In this document: positions 1 to 12,466 of the stretch, piece by piece
Layout of the letters: each line of letters starts with the position of its first letter
Numbering within the stretch: the stretch's first letter is position 1
Assembly (NCBI GenBank): GCA_035771165.1
Contig: JAWNZC010000001.1
Coordinates: 806,001 to 870,000, forward strand
Reading direction: 5' to 3'
DNA: 64,000 nt
Source of the DNA: Paragorgia papillata
Taxonomy: Eukaryota; Cnidaria; Anthozoa; Scleralcyonacea; Coralliidae
Made by a program: the position numbers and the translations under genes
Notes under the pieces: model-generated
The model's database searches: none
What the model saw: only the letters and a program-made list of their open reading frames with translations
Told to the model about the DNA's origin: nothing

Positions 1-1853
1 CCTACAAAGACTTTGATGTTTTGAGCGGAAGGCAGGCAAGACAGAGAAGTGGGCCTCACAAAGGTTTGAATGACCTCGTCCCATTGTTGGATGGATAATA
101 CTGTCAGCATCACATGCTCGCCGTTCGCATTCAATTTGGTATGCCAACCAGTGATACTCACAGGTCAGTGTAGTCTTGGTCTTGTAAGGCTTCCCAGGAC
201 ATTTCATATCTTTATTTTCATCACAGCTCTTACATGAACATACAACATTATCATGGAAACCACACGTTTCTCCATCACCCCATTCATGGATATCCCTAGT
301 ATGATATTTGCCAAGAGCTCTCATTCTCCTTGCATATTCAGCAGCATTTGTACATTGCTGCAGGCAACAGAAGTGATTTATCCTTGCATTTTTTAGAAAT
401 TCACTGCCAAGACACCCACAGCCAGACTTGTGCCTTTCACATTTGCACTTGGCAGTAAGAACTGCTGGAAATTTACTGTTGTAAATACGTTTGATGTCTG
501 CAGAGAAAACCTCTTTCTTTGCTGCTTCTTTTAGCTGGTTGTAGTGTGCTCTGCCAACATGTCCTCCACATTTGTAGATTTTAGCATCAGGGTGGTGCAT
601 TTGTAGTGACAGTGCTGCACTTGAATCTGCATCTTGCCAAACAACCTCTATATTACAACCCTCCTCCTTAGCCTCTTTATAACACTCTTCAGCAAGAACA
701 CCCTCCATAGACTTAGCAGTACGTTCATACAAATCATCCTCAACAACATCATCATTTCCCCACATACACTTGTGCCCATACCACAACAATCCTCCTGTCA
801 AATAGTTCTTCACAATAAAAGAACCATTTTTACTGAAAAATCCACGTGTTTGCCACACACCATCAGAAGTCACTACTGCTTTCTCCCAACTTCCCATTTC
901 TTCAACCGACACTTCCTTCATTCTGTCCTTCTCTTCCTCGCACATTTCATTGAGGATATCTGTTATTTGAGGATATATCATTTTTACAACCTCGTAGTAG
1001 CGATTCTTGGAAACATTACTTATACCAAGACATTGCCTCAGTGTCTGAGAGAACTTGGCATATCCATGACCACTGATGAAAAAAGCCACTGCAAGAGCTA
1101 GCCCAACAACAGTTCTTTTTGAGCCCTCAACAAGTGTGGAACCATTAAAATTTACAGTTCGTCCATGACAACCAGAACAGGTAAATGTCAAATTCAATGT
1201 TCCACCAAGTCCTGTAGGTTCTACTTTCGTCACTACTAGGATTCCTATAAAAACATTTTTTGATATTATAAGACATTTTTTAATCGAGAAACACGCACAT
1301 AAATACATGTATATTACAGGAGAGTACAATTGTTCACCAATCAAATATCGAAAGAAATATTGCTATTCCCAGACATGCGATTCAGAATGTTAATCGTGAA
1401 ATACATACCATCGCATTCTTTGGTGGAGCAACGAGACGTTTTGTTTATTTCATCCACAAACTTGGTTACTTGTGTTGACTCACAGACAAACAAAGCTGTT
1501 TCAACTTTCACACATTCATCACTAGGACAGTACTCATCACTATCGTCTTCGGAGACTTGCTGGGACGTTCCTTCAGCTTCGTCAAAACATAGTTCCATAT
1601 TCCTGCTGCGAAGCTGTTCCTCCACTGCCTTTTGTGTTCGATATTTCGTCTTTCCGGGTGAATAGTAATCGACCAACTCACGCGTATCTCCTGTTCGTAT
1701 ATTTGTTTCCCACTGCGCTGGCGTTGTAAAATTCTGACGAGACAACATACCCGTTCCTCGAGCTTTTCCCCTTTTTTTCCCTTTCTCTGACATCAATTCT
1801 TTCCTCTCTTTCTTTGATAACTTTTTTGTCTTTGCTTTTGGCATAGACTCCAT
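1..1853 (-). CDS. Mutator-like transposase gene, two exons, 3' end outside the window
   Basis: Transposase-like gene read on the minus strand. Exon 1 (1853-1409) starts at ATG with a lysine-rich stretch and an acidic Ser/Asp/Glu stretch. A GT-AG intron (1408-1245) follows, and exon 2 (1244-1) stays open to the window edge for about 410 codons. Exon 2 shows a core typical of the animal Mutator-like transposase domain: VVTSDGVWQTRGF, then WQDADSSAA, then CGGHVGRAHYN, followed by a Cys/His-rich tail (several CxC pairs, CERHKSGCGC). The splice joins in frame (GATG|GAATC). By family knowledge the DGVW and QDADSS aspartates are likely catalytic. No stop or frameshift is seen in the visible part. 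No terminal inverted repeat was located, so whether this is a mobile copy or a domesticated gene cannot be told. Confidence 0.75.
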
Positions 1854-2518
1854 GTTTACAACACTGGTTTACAACGACAATTCAGCCAAATTCAAGGGTG
1901 CGAAAAAGTACTGGTAACTAGTTAACCGGAAGTGAATTGCTCGTCGCGCCTCCTAATTGATCCGCCCCCTAGCAACCGCATTACAGACCCAAAACAAATC
2001 AGAAAGAAAGCTATTTTATGCGTCTATCATTAATTTTAACCAGCGGTTTCCAATAGAAACATGGTGGAAAAGGCATGGATGACTGACTTGTTTTGAATTT
2101 TTTCCTTCCTTGGCCTACGTTCGCGTTATAAACGAATATTTTCCCAGACAATAACATGACAGGTGATACACTTTTTAATTTTACTTTCATTCTGTTTGCA
2201 CATTCTCAATAAAATTGGGCAGGGTAGTAGCTTTATACTTAACGGAAATTTCTGTGTTTGCTCCATATGTTACGATCAAACATTAACAGAATCGTGATTT
2301 TTTTGCCACTTAAATATAGAGCAAGCTGTATATCTTGAACCAAAATATGTAAGACATGGAGCAAACACAGAAAGGGATCTATACTATTGATTGAATAATC
2401 AAGATTTAAAACAGCAAAATGTAACAATAAAAGAGATAAAAATATGATTTTCCAAATTGTTGCTCTGCGAGGGGCGCTTGTTAATTGGATTACCCCGTAT
2501 GGACAGATACCATTCACA
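1854..2518. other. Non-coding flank, nothing recognised
   Basis: No gene is supported here. The stretch holds the upstream region of the Mutator-like gene and AT-rich sequence up to the duplication CATATT at 2519-2524. A short open frame on the minus strand (2517-2239) has no recognisable domain and is probably chance. Confidence 0.5.
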
Positions 2519-2524
2519 CATATT

Positions 2525-2620
2525 TATGATGGCCGAGGAGGGCCACTTCTGAGTTCCGACTTCTGAGTTCCGACTTCTGAGTTCCGACTTCTGACTTCTG
2601 AGTTCCGACTTCCAACTTCT
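2525..2620 (+). repeat. Left terminal inverted repeat with ACTTCTGAGTTCCG units
   Basis: About 25 bp of unique terminal sequence is followed by four or five copies of a 14-15-bp unit, ACTTCTGAGTTCCG. The inverted counterpart is at 26544-26630, and a much longer array of the same unit lies at about 25777-26125. Confidence 0.85.
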
Positions 2621-2678
2621 ATCAAGCTAGGCATTGAATTGAAATATTTATGGTCAAGTTTGTGTGCTACATGAAGAG

Positions 2679-2787
2679 ATGGAACTTTCGCGGGAGAAAA
2701 GAGATAAAATACTTGAATTAGTGGCTAAGATAAGAGAAGAAGAGCATGCTGAAAGGAAAGAAGAAAGTCAAACTTTGCAGAGACGTT
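2679..2787 (+). CDS. Possible first coding exon of the kinase-bearing gene
   Basis: A short open stretch starting at ATG (MELSREKRDKI...) encodes a highly charged, probably coiled-coil segment of about 36 residues, ending at a plausible GT donor (GAGAC|GTTCGT). It lies just inside the left end of the 24-kb unit, on the same strand as the downstream exons at 3161, 16825 and 19290. No domain is recognised. Assigning it to the same gene rests only on position and strand. Confidence 0.35.
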
Positions 2788-3160
2788 CGTGAGAAACGAA
2801 ATACTAGTTGAGAACGGTCCAACAAAAGGACGAAATCTGAGGTACAGTATTGCACCTAGCACTGTCAAATTGTTTAATATAATCGAAGTGGATACTCTAT
2901 AATGGTATAAGGACAGTTTTTAACTAAATTATGAAGATGAAATCGCATGTATTTGTTGTTCGTTATCGAAATGGACGGGTAATTTTGAAGGTTATGGGTT
3001 ATAATTTGTGACAATTCGGACACGAATATTGCTCATCAGCAATTATAATTTCATCCAACATGGCGAAAATATCTTTGTCCTTCTAATCTCAGGGGATTGG
3101 TTGCACACCACCTATTCTGTATTAATCAAACCATTTCTCTTCAAATTTAGAGCAAGAAGA

Positions 3161-3401
3161 ATGGATTTATATATCTTGGGTGGAGACACAGAGAAAGTAC
3201 ATCATCTCCATATGTACAAGTACGTGGTATTGATAAAGGTGGTGGATTACGCAGAATACCTTATAAAGAGTATACTTCGTCCGAGCTGCTGGGGGAGGCA
3301 AAGAATATTTTCCCCCCCAGTGGAGCTAGCATTTACGAAAAGGCAAGGAGGATTGACCATTGTGAATGTGTTCTAGGTAACTTTGCTGGGGATGCTTTGC
3401 C
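3161..3401 (+). pseudogene. Exon, left half, cut by the Sola-like insertion
   Basis: An open frame (…SPYVQVRGIDKGGGLRR…, ending …CVLGNFAGDALP) runs up to the left edge of the Sola-like element. The same frame resumes after the element at 16825 (ANDTESNFSVSEYLTQHG…) when one copy of the TATA duplication is kept, so one coding exon was split. The joined segment resembles the region seen before HECT-like or kinase domains in large cnidarian multi-domain proteins (a central FSVSEY segment followed by a hydrophobic strand, RVRFYLLTT). This is pattern memory only, and the function is unknown. Confidence 0.55.
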
Positions 3402-3405
3402 TATA

Positions 3406-3985
3406 GGGTCATTCCGTATCAACTCAACAAGGGCATGACACCCACTCATCTCAGATTTCAACCAAAATTGCACCAACTAGAGGTATTAGTGAGATATGAA
3501 AGCACGCCAAGTTTTATCTCAATATCTTTGTTTGTTCCTGAAATATCGGCATTTCAATTTTTGCACCAAAATCGGTGTCGGTTACAGTAATCTAGCGTTT
3601 TGTATTAATGGTACACAAAAATGTATGGTATTTCGACTGTCGTTTTTTGACCTTTAACCCTATGGGCAGGAAAACTGGTGATGTACCATTTCAAGACATG
3701 CCAAATTAGAATATGATATCAAAAGTACCATCACTTGATCAGAAATGCTCATTTTCTATGTTTGAAAACAGACAACTGAAACACAGATTTTCCGAAACTG
3801 GAAAAAAGTATCAAATTACAAACAGAAAATTGTCCATGTTGACCATGTAGCACCAAAACCATTTTTGGTGTGTGACATGTATATATAATAAAATAAGGAT
3901 TACTTTCACCAAGCTTTGGCTGGGTGTCTCCTCTATTTGCTGAAAAATAAGCTAACAAAGATACTAAAGAAATTTCACGGAAATT
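3406..3985 (+). repeat. Left TIR of the Sola-like element
   Basis: About 570 bp, matching 15270-15639 plus 16603-16820 in reverse orientation with small differences. Shared segments include ATCTCAGATTTCAACCAAAA and the sequence around GGTGATGTACCATTT. Confidence 0.85.
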
Positions 3986-4293
3986 CTGCTCAAATATGGT
4001 AGAAAGTATGGTATACCTTTACCATTCTGTTTATATATTACTTCAGATATACAATCATTGTTATAAACCAGTGGCAATATGTTCAAGTATTTCATTTTGT
4101 GTTAAAATCATTATGTATAATTAAGTATGAAAGATTATTTGCCTGTCATACCTCTGAGACACATCAATCGGGAGTCACTATTTGTACAGCAGTTCATGTC
4201 GTGACGTCATCGTCGTTGATACGGAAGTTCACGAAAGTAACTTTTGATTGATGGAATTTTTTAAAAGCAATTCAATGCGCGCTATTTTGCATA

Positions 4294-5904
4294 ATGGCGG
4301 GTAATCCGAATATTAATTTATACAACAAAGATCTGCATGATGTTATTAGTAAACACTTGAACGATATTGATGAAAAGGAGCAATATTTTACCGGGTGGAT
4401 TGATGGAGAGGAGCAGTTGAAAGACTTTGTCAGAGAATATGAAGTTGCAGGATCGATGTCCTTCAAACTTCGGTCTTCAGCGATTCGAGGTTCGGCAAAG
4501 AGATATGGAAATGAAGGTATCTAAATTTAGTCTTTTTCCCGTATGAGATAACTTATGAAGTCAGCAATGTTTAACGGCATACTGGGTGGTTTGCTGCCTT
4601 GCTGGTGTATTTTCAAAAAAATTAGCCTTTTTATTCGAGAATTTGGGAGGGAATTTGGGAAGGGGGGATGTTGAATCCTACGATATTGCGCAAACTTACT
4701 GGAATATTAATATTAAAATACTGTACTGTAAATAGGAGGGAGTGGTCGGGTATATTGGGGGGGGGGGGGGGAATTTTTGATAAATTTCTCATTGTCACGC
4801 AATAAATATTATGTTTGTCCTACAAAACTAGAAGGGGTCGTCAAATGCCCACAACTCCCACCTGGGTCTTTAATAACACTCATAGATGCATACTTGACAA
4901 CAATGTCTCTTTTTTTTACAAAGCATTCCCAGTTAAGCCAACTTAATTTCATTACACTTAAAACAATTTAAACTTTGTCAAAAAAGCTTCTTTAAATACA
5001 GGAATTGCAACTCTACAGCTTTTAACACTAAAAACAAATATTTTGCTTTAATAATAAAAAGGTGCTTATAAGTGGAGCAGTAATATTGGTGGTGTTGCCA
5101 TACCATTTAATGGTATTCCATTTTGCATCAATGGCATACGGCTCCTGGAATGTAGTTATGGACCCCTTAGACTGGCAAACAAGAAACCAGAAGAGGTACG
5201 CTTCATTCTTTCTGACATAGGAATAAATTACATGTAGATATATACTGTAATTTCTCTATTAATTAAGCTCCCCCTTTTTTTAAACCCCCTCTCTAATAAG
5301 CCCCCCTTTTTGGAAGCAGAAAATAATTAAGCCTCCCAAAGCCTCCCCCTTTCTATTAACGCTTTATAGTCCATTGGCCACTTTAAGAATTTTATTCTGG
5401 CTAACGCCAGATGATTTTATTCAGCATATGGGAAGGTCTTGCAATAAAGGGTTAAGCCCTTCTCCACAAATCAGTTAATATACAGTAGTTAATGAGACTT
5501 TTTGTACTTAAATCAGTTGATATAAAGAAGAAAGAATCATACTTTTTGTACTTGTTTGGAATAATCTCTATTAAGCTCCCCTCAAAGAAGCTTGAAACAA
5601 AAAAGCCCTCCCCCGGGCTTAATAGAGAAATTACTACGGTGGTAAATTTTGATTTAACCCTTTAACTAGTGCAGAATTACATACAGGAGTCGGAGTTTGC
5701 AGTCTAATTTTAATTATAAAAAAAATATTGAAAGTCTAAATGCCAATGATCTATCTCCCCACTTTCTGATTTCATATCAGCGTGTGCATGGTTTAGTTCA
5801 GTTGAAGATAAAGCATCTATTTCACTAATAATAACAATAATAGTACAGTGGTAATAATAATAATATTAATAATATTGATAATAATAATAATAATAATATT
5901 AAGG

Positions 5905-5962
<58 letters not shown>

Positions 5963-8900
5963 TAATAACAACAACAACAACAACAATTAATAACTATATA
6001 TTTTTAATTTACCTATTTGTAAAAATAGACTGGATTTACAAATTATTCCAATTCTTAAAAAATTAGATAAACATATAAAAAAAAAACACACTAGAACTGT
6101 AATTAACATTAAAATATAAACCCATTCCAAACCTGGGTTGTCCCTTTGACAAGCAAGGAGGGAATGGGTTAACAATGGTTATAAAAGGTGACTTGTGCTT
6201 TCATTTATTTCAATACATATTTATAATGGTTGCACAAAAATAGAGAACTGGAACAGATGCTGTAATGTACCAAATTTTAACTACTGTAACTTTAAGGGAA
6301 TTAATGGTCATCCAACTGCCAAAAAAAGACGATTTAGAGTACAGCCAACCAAGAAGCTTGGGTGCAAGGCACAGATCACCATCAGAGAGCTGACATTGTA
6401 TCCTGACTATGCCATTTCCACATCTCTGGGAAACAAACACCAGGTAGATACTTGAAGGGAAATATGTGACAGTAATTTTTACTGCTGCATGTGACAGACA
6501 GTATTATAATTTGGTGAATTAATTACTCTCATTATTCTCCCTGTTGATTTCTGATTGCAGATTGAAAGGGTCATTAAACCATCAGTGCTAAAAAAGCTAA
6601 GAGATGATAAGAAAAACAAAAACATTGAAGTGAAAGAGACAAAACGTTTCTATGTGAAAGTCCCACATCTAACAGCCCATAACAACCACCCCAATGGAGA
6701 AGCATGTGGTATTGGCCATACTGTTGATCCTACCATCATAGATAAAATTCATGAGCTTGTGGGAGCAGGTGAGTCTATTACAGATGAATTACATATTTAT
6801 TTATTTACAACTATGTACTATTATTGTACAGTACTTATTCATTTTACATGTCTGAGTTGGTGTTACTTTAATTTCTAATATTTTTGACATGTATTTATTT
6901 CATGTTGTGTCCAGGATATACAGGGGGTGGGGTGGGATGTAATTTTTTTTTGGGGGGGGGTGGGGGCTTATCAAATTCTTACAATAATTATATGTAACGA
7001 TGCATGATACAATACTTTAAATGTGGACCTCTGTTCAGTGCTTTTTGTCATGCAATTGACCATTTTCTTTTCTTTGATGAGTTTTCATGTGGCACAAAGT
7101 AGAAAATTATTCAATTTGTACAATAGCAGACTAGTTAATTATGCAACAAAAAGCACTGAATGGAAATCTGCATTAAATCTCTCACACATTGCAACTAATG
7201 CAATAGAATTTTTTTTTTTGGTATCAATTTAGGTGTGACCCAGTGGCAGGAGGTGAAAAAATTACTTGCTTACCACGTGGAAAATATTGTATTTGGAGAT
7301 GGAAAATGCCCCAGGCCCTCAAAGCTCAACAGGTCCTATTATCCCACAAATACAGACATAATAAACCATATCTACATAGCCACCAGCAAGCAGAAACTAA
7401 GCAAGTTGGATCAAGTCAATCTGCAGGAAATGATTAAGATCTGGAGAAAAAAAGATCCAACATCAAAATTTTTTATGCGCATGTGTGTGATACATGATAA
7501 AACTGATGGTGTTCCACAACAAAAACATGAAAAATTACTCTACGTTCATCAGGAAAAATGGCAACAAAGATTAATGGTCAAATATGGGAATGAGATCTCA
7601 CTTCTTGACGCTACCTACAAAACAACTAACTACTCTCTTCCTTTATTCTTTGTATGTGTAAAGACCAACAGTGGATATGCAGTAGTTGGTATGCAGCTTG
7701 ACATAAATAGTGCAAACAGTAATTTATACAGTATAATATATAAAATTACCCATCCTCATTTCTATGACTTCCCTGATATAAAACTTAAAACGATAATATT
7801 AAACTTAGTCTACTAATTATCAAAAAAGAACTGTTACTAAATTCTAAAAAGAAAACTAAAGTATGACCAATAATTATTATTACCAGTAATAATAATTGAA
7901 ATATTATAACGACAACAATGAAGAATGACAATATTGATAATATAAACAATAACTGTGTATAATAACAATAAATTATTGGTACTAGATAGTACATAGTTAA
8001 TGTACATATTAATTTCAGTCAACAAGTACTGTTATATATAATTGATTTAGGAGACTTTGTAGTTCAAGATGAAACAGAAGAACAAGTTAGTGAAGCACTT
8101 CAAGTTTTGCACCAGTGGAATCCCGAATGGAAGCCAGCTTATTTCATGACTGATTTCTCAAATGTGGAAATTCAATCTATAGAATCAGGCAAGAATATTC
8201 ACTTGAATGATTTATTGTAATTAAAAAACATCTTAAAATAACATCTTTTAAAATAAGTAATAGCAACTTATTTTTTGTCATGGTGTCACTTGAGCAGATG
8301 GGATATATCCTACTGTAGGATAAGTTGGCAGATTATTGAAATTTTGAAATTTTGCAGTTTTCCACAACGTTGGCACATCTGTCCTTCTGTGTGATTTCCA
8401 CAGAGAGCAAGCATGGGAAAGATGGACAAAAAAGACTGAACATGGCCTAAATTCAGATGAAAGGGAGATTTTGCTGGATCTGTTGAGAGGTATGGCACAT
8501 GCACCTCGTGGTAAAGAATCCACTCCACTAGCTCATGTCAAGTTGGCAAAAGAAAAGTTGTGTGATGCTGCCGTGTACAAGAAGAATGTTCAGGTTCAAA
8601 ACTGGCTTGTTGGCACTTGGTTTCCGGAGGAGAAAAGATGGGCAAGAGCATACAGAGAACACAATCTAAACATCAAAGTCAATACAAACAACGGTGTTGA
8701 GGCTCAAAACAAATTATTTAAGTATAGCTACTTACCAAAAGGAACTGACAAAACACTAAGTGGTGTTGCTCGAGTTATTGTTGAAAACTTTTGTCCCCAA
8801 CAATACAAACAATATGTGTTGAAAAATCTTCAGTTAAAGGAGAACATCAAGTCCTACAACAAAGAAATACCACAATTCTTACATGGTCGGCCACATGCTT

Positions 8901-9780
8901 TCATTAAGCACTGCTTACAAAGAATATACTCTTCAGTGATATATTCAAAGAGTGATGTTCAGGTCCTTGGCAATCTCAACTTCAAGGTAACATCAGAAAG
9001 TGGAGGACAGAATCACTTGGTTGGTTTATCAATACCTGCCTGCAGTTGCCTTGATTGGAAAAAATTTAAATGCCCCTGTAAACACATGTTTGCAGTGTTT
9101 GAACATACAGATGCTGAATGGTATACACTGCCACACAAGTATAGAGAATCTGCTTTGTACACTGCTGATAAAGATGTTGAAGAACTGACAGAGGCCACTG
9201 ACCAGCCAGCAGTTGAGCAACCGCATAACAGCGACATAGGCAGTACTGGGCCTGGCACATATATATCCCAAGATGTCAACACTGAGCCTAATTGGTCATC
9301 CACAGAAGTAGGGCAGCTTCCACAGAAGCGAAAACATACGAGGGAACCTGCAAAGGAAGCAGCAAATAAGACGAGAGCAGCATTGCAGCAGCTAAAAGAG
9401 CTGACATACCTTAGTCAAAACACCGAGGTTTTGCAAGATGTAACAAGGGAGTTACAAAGTCTTGTTACTAAGATTATTGCAAGCATACCAAAAAGCAGTG
9501 AAGGGATGTACCTCCGTACATCTCCAAAAAAAACGAAGAAAAGGAACTGCCAGAAAGGATATTAAAGAGAAGTTAAAGAATGTTGGAAGCATTGGTAAAC
9601 ACAGGAAACCAGGACAACGAAAAACTGATTGGCATCATCGAAATCGTGTTGGAAAGAGAGCTAATATACTAAAAAAAACATTCAAAGTTGATGTCCCCAT
9701 ACCAGTATTAACAGACAAGACAGTATTTCCAAATGCAGAAAACAAACCAGAACCTCCACATGAAAATTCCATTGCACAAA
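4294..9780 (+). CDS. MULE transposase with SWIM zinc finger, exons 1-6
   Basis: The transposase half of a spliced gene. Exons inferred from GT-AG sites and phase: 4294-4516, 6244-6443, 6561-6768, 7233-7688, 8051-about 8188 (a possible GC donor), and 8358 onward. Exon 2 has an STRxxGC-like DNA-binding segment (QPTKKLGCKAQITI). The catalytic core shows ISLLDATYKTTNYS (first Asp, exon 4), YFMTDFSNVE (second Asp, exon 5), VLLCDFHREQAWERW and TNNGVEAQNK (probable Glu, exon 6). A SWIM finger follows (CSCLDWKKFKCPCKHMF). The frame breaks in an A8 run at 9526-9533; the downstream frame continues to the protease part. The break could be a real 1-base insertion or a homopolymer sequencing error. Otherwise the gene looks intact. 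Confidence 0.85.
5247..5637. repeat. MITE-like inverted repeat in intron 1 of the MULE gene
   Basis: The left end CTGTAATTTCTCTATTAATT and the right end (GGGCTTAATAGAGAAATTACT) are inverted copies. The interior is rich in pyrimidine runs around CTCTATTAAGC. It has no coding content. The exact boundary and duplication were not resolved. Confidence 0.55.
5825..5992. repeat. (AAT)n microsatellite
   Basis: A long run of ATA/AAT triplets, then AAC triplets, inside the first intron of the MULE gene. The apparent poly-Ile open frame over it is an artefact. Confidence 0.9.
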
Positions 9781-12051
9781 CCCCTGGTAATTGGAGAGAC
9801 ATTCACAGAAAACTTTTGATTCCAGCAGAACTAGAATGCCTTAATCCTAACGGTCTCCTAAATGATCAAGTTATTGATTCTTATTTTCAGTAAGTTACTG
9901 GTACTGCAGCTCAAGAAGTTCCACCCTATTTTGCACATATTATTCTATTTATAAACAATATTTTGACAAAAGAACCCAGTTCAGCAGAGCTGCTGGTTTA
10001 AACTGTACATACAGTACAATCAACAACATGCAATCACAATCAGTAACACTTACCCATCTGGACACCCTAGATTCACCAACTGGATAATGTATTTATTATT
10101 ATTAGCTGAAAGCCTGAAACACCTGAAATTTCTTTACATGTTATTAATAATTACTATATTACTATATAGGTATTTGATATGCGAGTTTGCTGATGAGAGA
10201 ATGAGACAGAAAACAGCAGTCCTATCAAGCTTTTTTGCAACCAAGCTAAGAGCATCAACCCACAAAACCATTGAAACAGCCAATGGATCCCATGGTAAAG
10301 TTGCAAGAACTGACAGGTTTGTAAAAAGTCCCTCCTACAATTGTATTCATGCATCAAAAGACAGCTGTCTTAGCGCTGAGGTATAGGTTAAAACTCAACT
10401 TTTTTTGTACTGTACATGTACTGTACTACCAACATATAGAAGTGTGAAGTTTTCAATGCTTGCTATAATTATTGAGTCTTATAAGAGCTGTTACTTTTAA
10501 ACAGGGAATTGTGGGAGAGCACAAAGTCATTTACTAAGAAAATTGATATTTGGAGCAAGGACATGGTTTTCATACCTGTGAACCCAGGGTAAGAAGACAT
10601 TTATTTTGGTTAAATCATTATATGTCATATGTAAAACAATAAATATAACAAGCAGGAATAGCAGCAGTTAAATTTCTGAAGCATATACTGCATCATTGAA
10701 CAAAAATAGAATAGTTTCTAATGACAATTATCAACTTATACTGTAGATCATAAAGTTCCTTAATGGTATCACCTGAATTTACAATTTTTATATTTTTATA
10801 GGAATCACTGGATTCTCATTCTTCTTTGGAATATTTCAAATGACACAATTAGCCAGGCAAACAGGTAGTTCATATATAAGTAAATTTATGTATCAATCTA
10901 TAAGTCAATTAACAGCTGCTGTTATTATTTACTAGTATTCTATAAATAGGTATTGATATTACTTAGCCAATATATAGCTATCCAGTCATGTGTAGAAATT
11001 TAAAACTTATAAAACTTCCACCTTATATAGTTCAGCAATTTTAGTTCTTGATTCCATGAACTGCACAAGCAAGCCAGGAGTTGTAACAACATTTCATCGT
11101 TCATCGATTACAAATATAAAAAGGTATACACAGTACATAATTATATACTGTATTTACTAATTAAAAACAACTGATGTGCTTGCCCATAGCAACTACATGT
11201 ACTGTATTAACTTGTCAGGAGAATTATATCTGGACTAGAAACACTTGACTGTAAAGATTTTGCAGACTGACAAGATGCCTGTTAAAAAATTTCCTGTTTG
11301 GTTTCTATTTGGCCTGGGTTCCCTTTTTCCATCCTTTTAAACATTCACTTTTGTTTCTACAGTATTTAAACTAAAAACCTCTCTGTCAATCCTCAGTAAT
11401 CCAAAAAGGACTTATTCATTGACTTCTCTAATTACTTGGAATATATATACTTATAAAAACTCAATTTACATGTACTTTTAGATACCTAGCAGAAGAATGG
11501 AAAATGAAAAAGGGATATGAACGGAATTTTCAAAACATTAGAATCATACACCCCTTGGTGAGAAGTCTTTTAGTTCTTCTATTCATGACCAATTTAATAC
11601 TAAAGCTTAAAGTACTCTACCTGCAGAGCTGTACACTAGTCTACATGTAGATTTTACCCAATTATTATATAAATCCGTAACAGTTCTGTTTAATGTCTTT
11701 TTTTGAATATTTAATATTTCAGGTACCACAGCAACCAAACTCAGTTGACTGTGGAATGTACGTTCTTAAATTTGCAGAGATGTTAATTAAGGTAAATTTA
11801 AACTCTAAAATACAGCTATTAAACAGTTTATCCAATACTCTATCTTAACCACAGTTTTATGCAGTTTATGTAATAACGAAGAACGTAAATCCTAATGGTA
11901 CATTTCCACACATTTATTATACTTACCGTTTTTGCAGGGTTCCTTGGAGAGTGTCAGCCTTTCAAGGCTTCCAGATTTCCGTCATTGGTTTGAACACGCC
12001 GAAATCAAAGAAATGCGAAAGCGAGTGAAATCCCTCCTTTCATCCTTGTAA
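9781..12051 (+). CDS. Ulp1/SENP-type C48 cysteine protease domain, C-terminal part of the MULE gene
   Basis: Exons inferred as the end of exon 6 (to 9889), 10170-10316, 10505-10588, 10802-10864, 11031-11123, 11482-11557, 11723-11791 and 11938-12051 (stop TAA). Phases agree at each junction. Family motifs appear in order: LNDQVIDSYFQ, FIPVNPGNHWILILL (catalytic His), ILVLDSMN (catalytic Asp), VPQQPNSVDCGMY (oxyanion Gln and catalytic Cys). All catalytic residues of the de-SUMOylase-like fold are present. The domain follows the transposase in the same transcript orientation, with no visible promoter between them, so a fusion protein is likely once the A8 shift is allowed for. Plant KI-MULEs also carry ULP genes. 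The role in transposition is unknown. Confidence 0.85.
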
Positions 12052-12466
12052 ACACCAGCATTAAGTTGTTGCCAGAAATATTGGCAAGGCACTCCGAAAC
12101 TGACAACTGGTTAAATTTTTGTGATAAAACATTATCTTCTATATATAACATGCATCATTAAATGATTAGCTATTTTATAACTTGCTCGCCTCTCCGCCCC
12201 GCGGATTCGGATATTCTTCGGAATCGGAACATATCGGATGACGTCACAACATGAAACTGCTGTACAAATAGTGACTCCCCACATCAATCTAAGCAAAATC
12301 TATGACAAACATTGGTCTTCAAAACAGAAGTTTGGGCTTTTGGTATATTTCATTGGAGGAAAATATGATGGTACACAATAGCTTGCATACATGAAGTATA
12401 TCCTAAGTTTAAATACAAACTTTTCATTGCTCAAACTTTCTCAAACCTATTACTCTCAAGAAAAGG

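Larger units (their letters stand above)
4170..12279 (+). mobile_element. 8.1-kb Mutator-like element (MULE) carrying a Ulp1-type protease
   Basis: The termini are GGGAGTCACTATTTGTACAG (from 4170) and its reverse complement (ending at 12279), with roughly 45-bp imperfect TIRs that include GTGACGTCATC. The target duplication CACATCAATC (10 bp) is perfect at 4160-4169 and 12280-12289. A duplication of 9-10 bp is the hallmark of Mutator-like elements. The single plus-strand gene (4294-12051) has about 13 exons and encodes a MULE transposase, a SWIM finger and a C48 protease domain. Nearly clean splice sites and a perfect duplication suggest it is the youngest large insertion in the nest. Confidence 0.9.

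Noticed and set aside
634..1101. 155-residue plus-strand frame
   Set aside because: It is antisense to the well-supported Mutator-like transposase exon.
2239..2517. 92-residue minus-strand frame
   Set aside because: No domain, AT-rich chance frame just outside the 24-kb unit.
5848..6066. Poly-Ile open frame
   Set aside because: Translation of the (AAT)n microsatellite in an intron.
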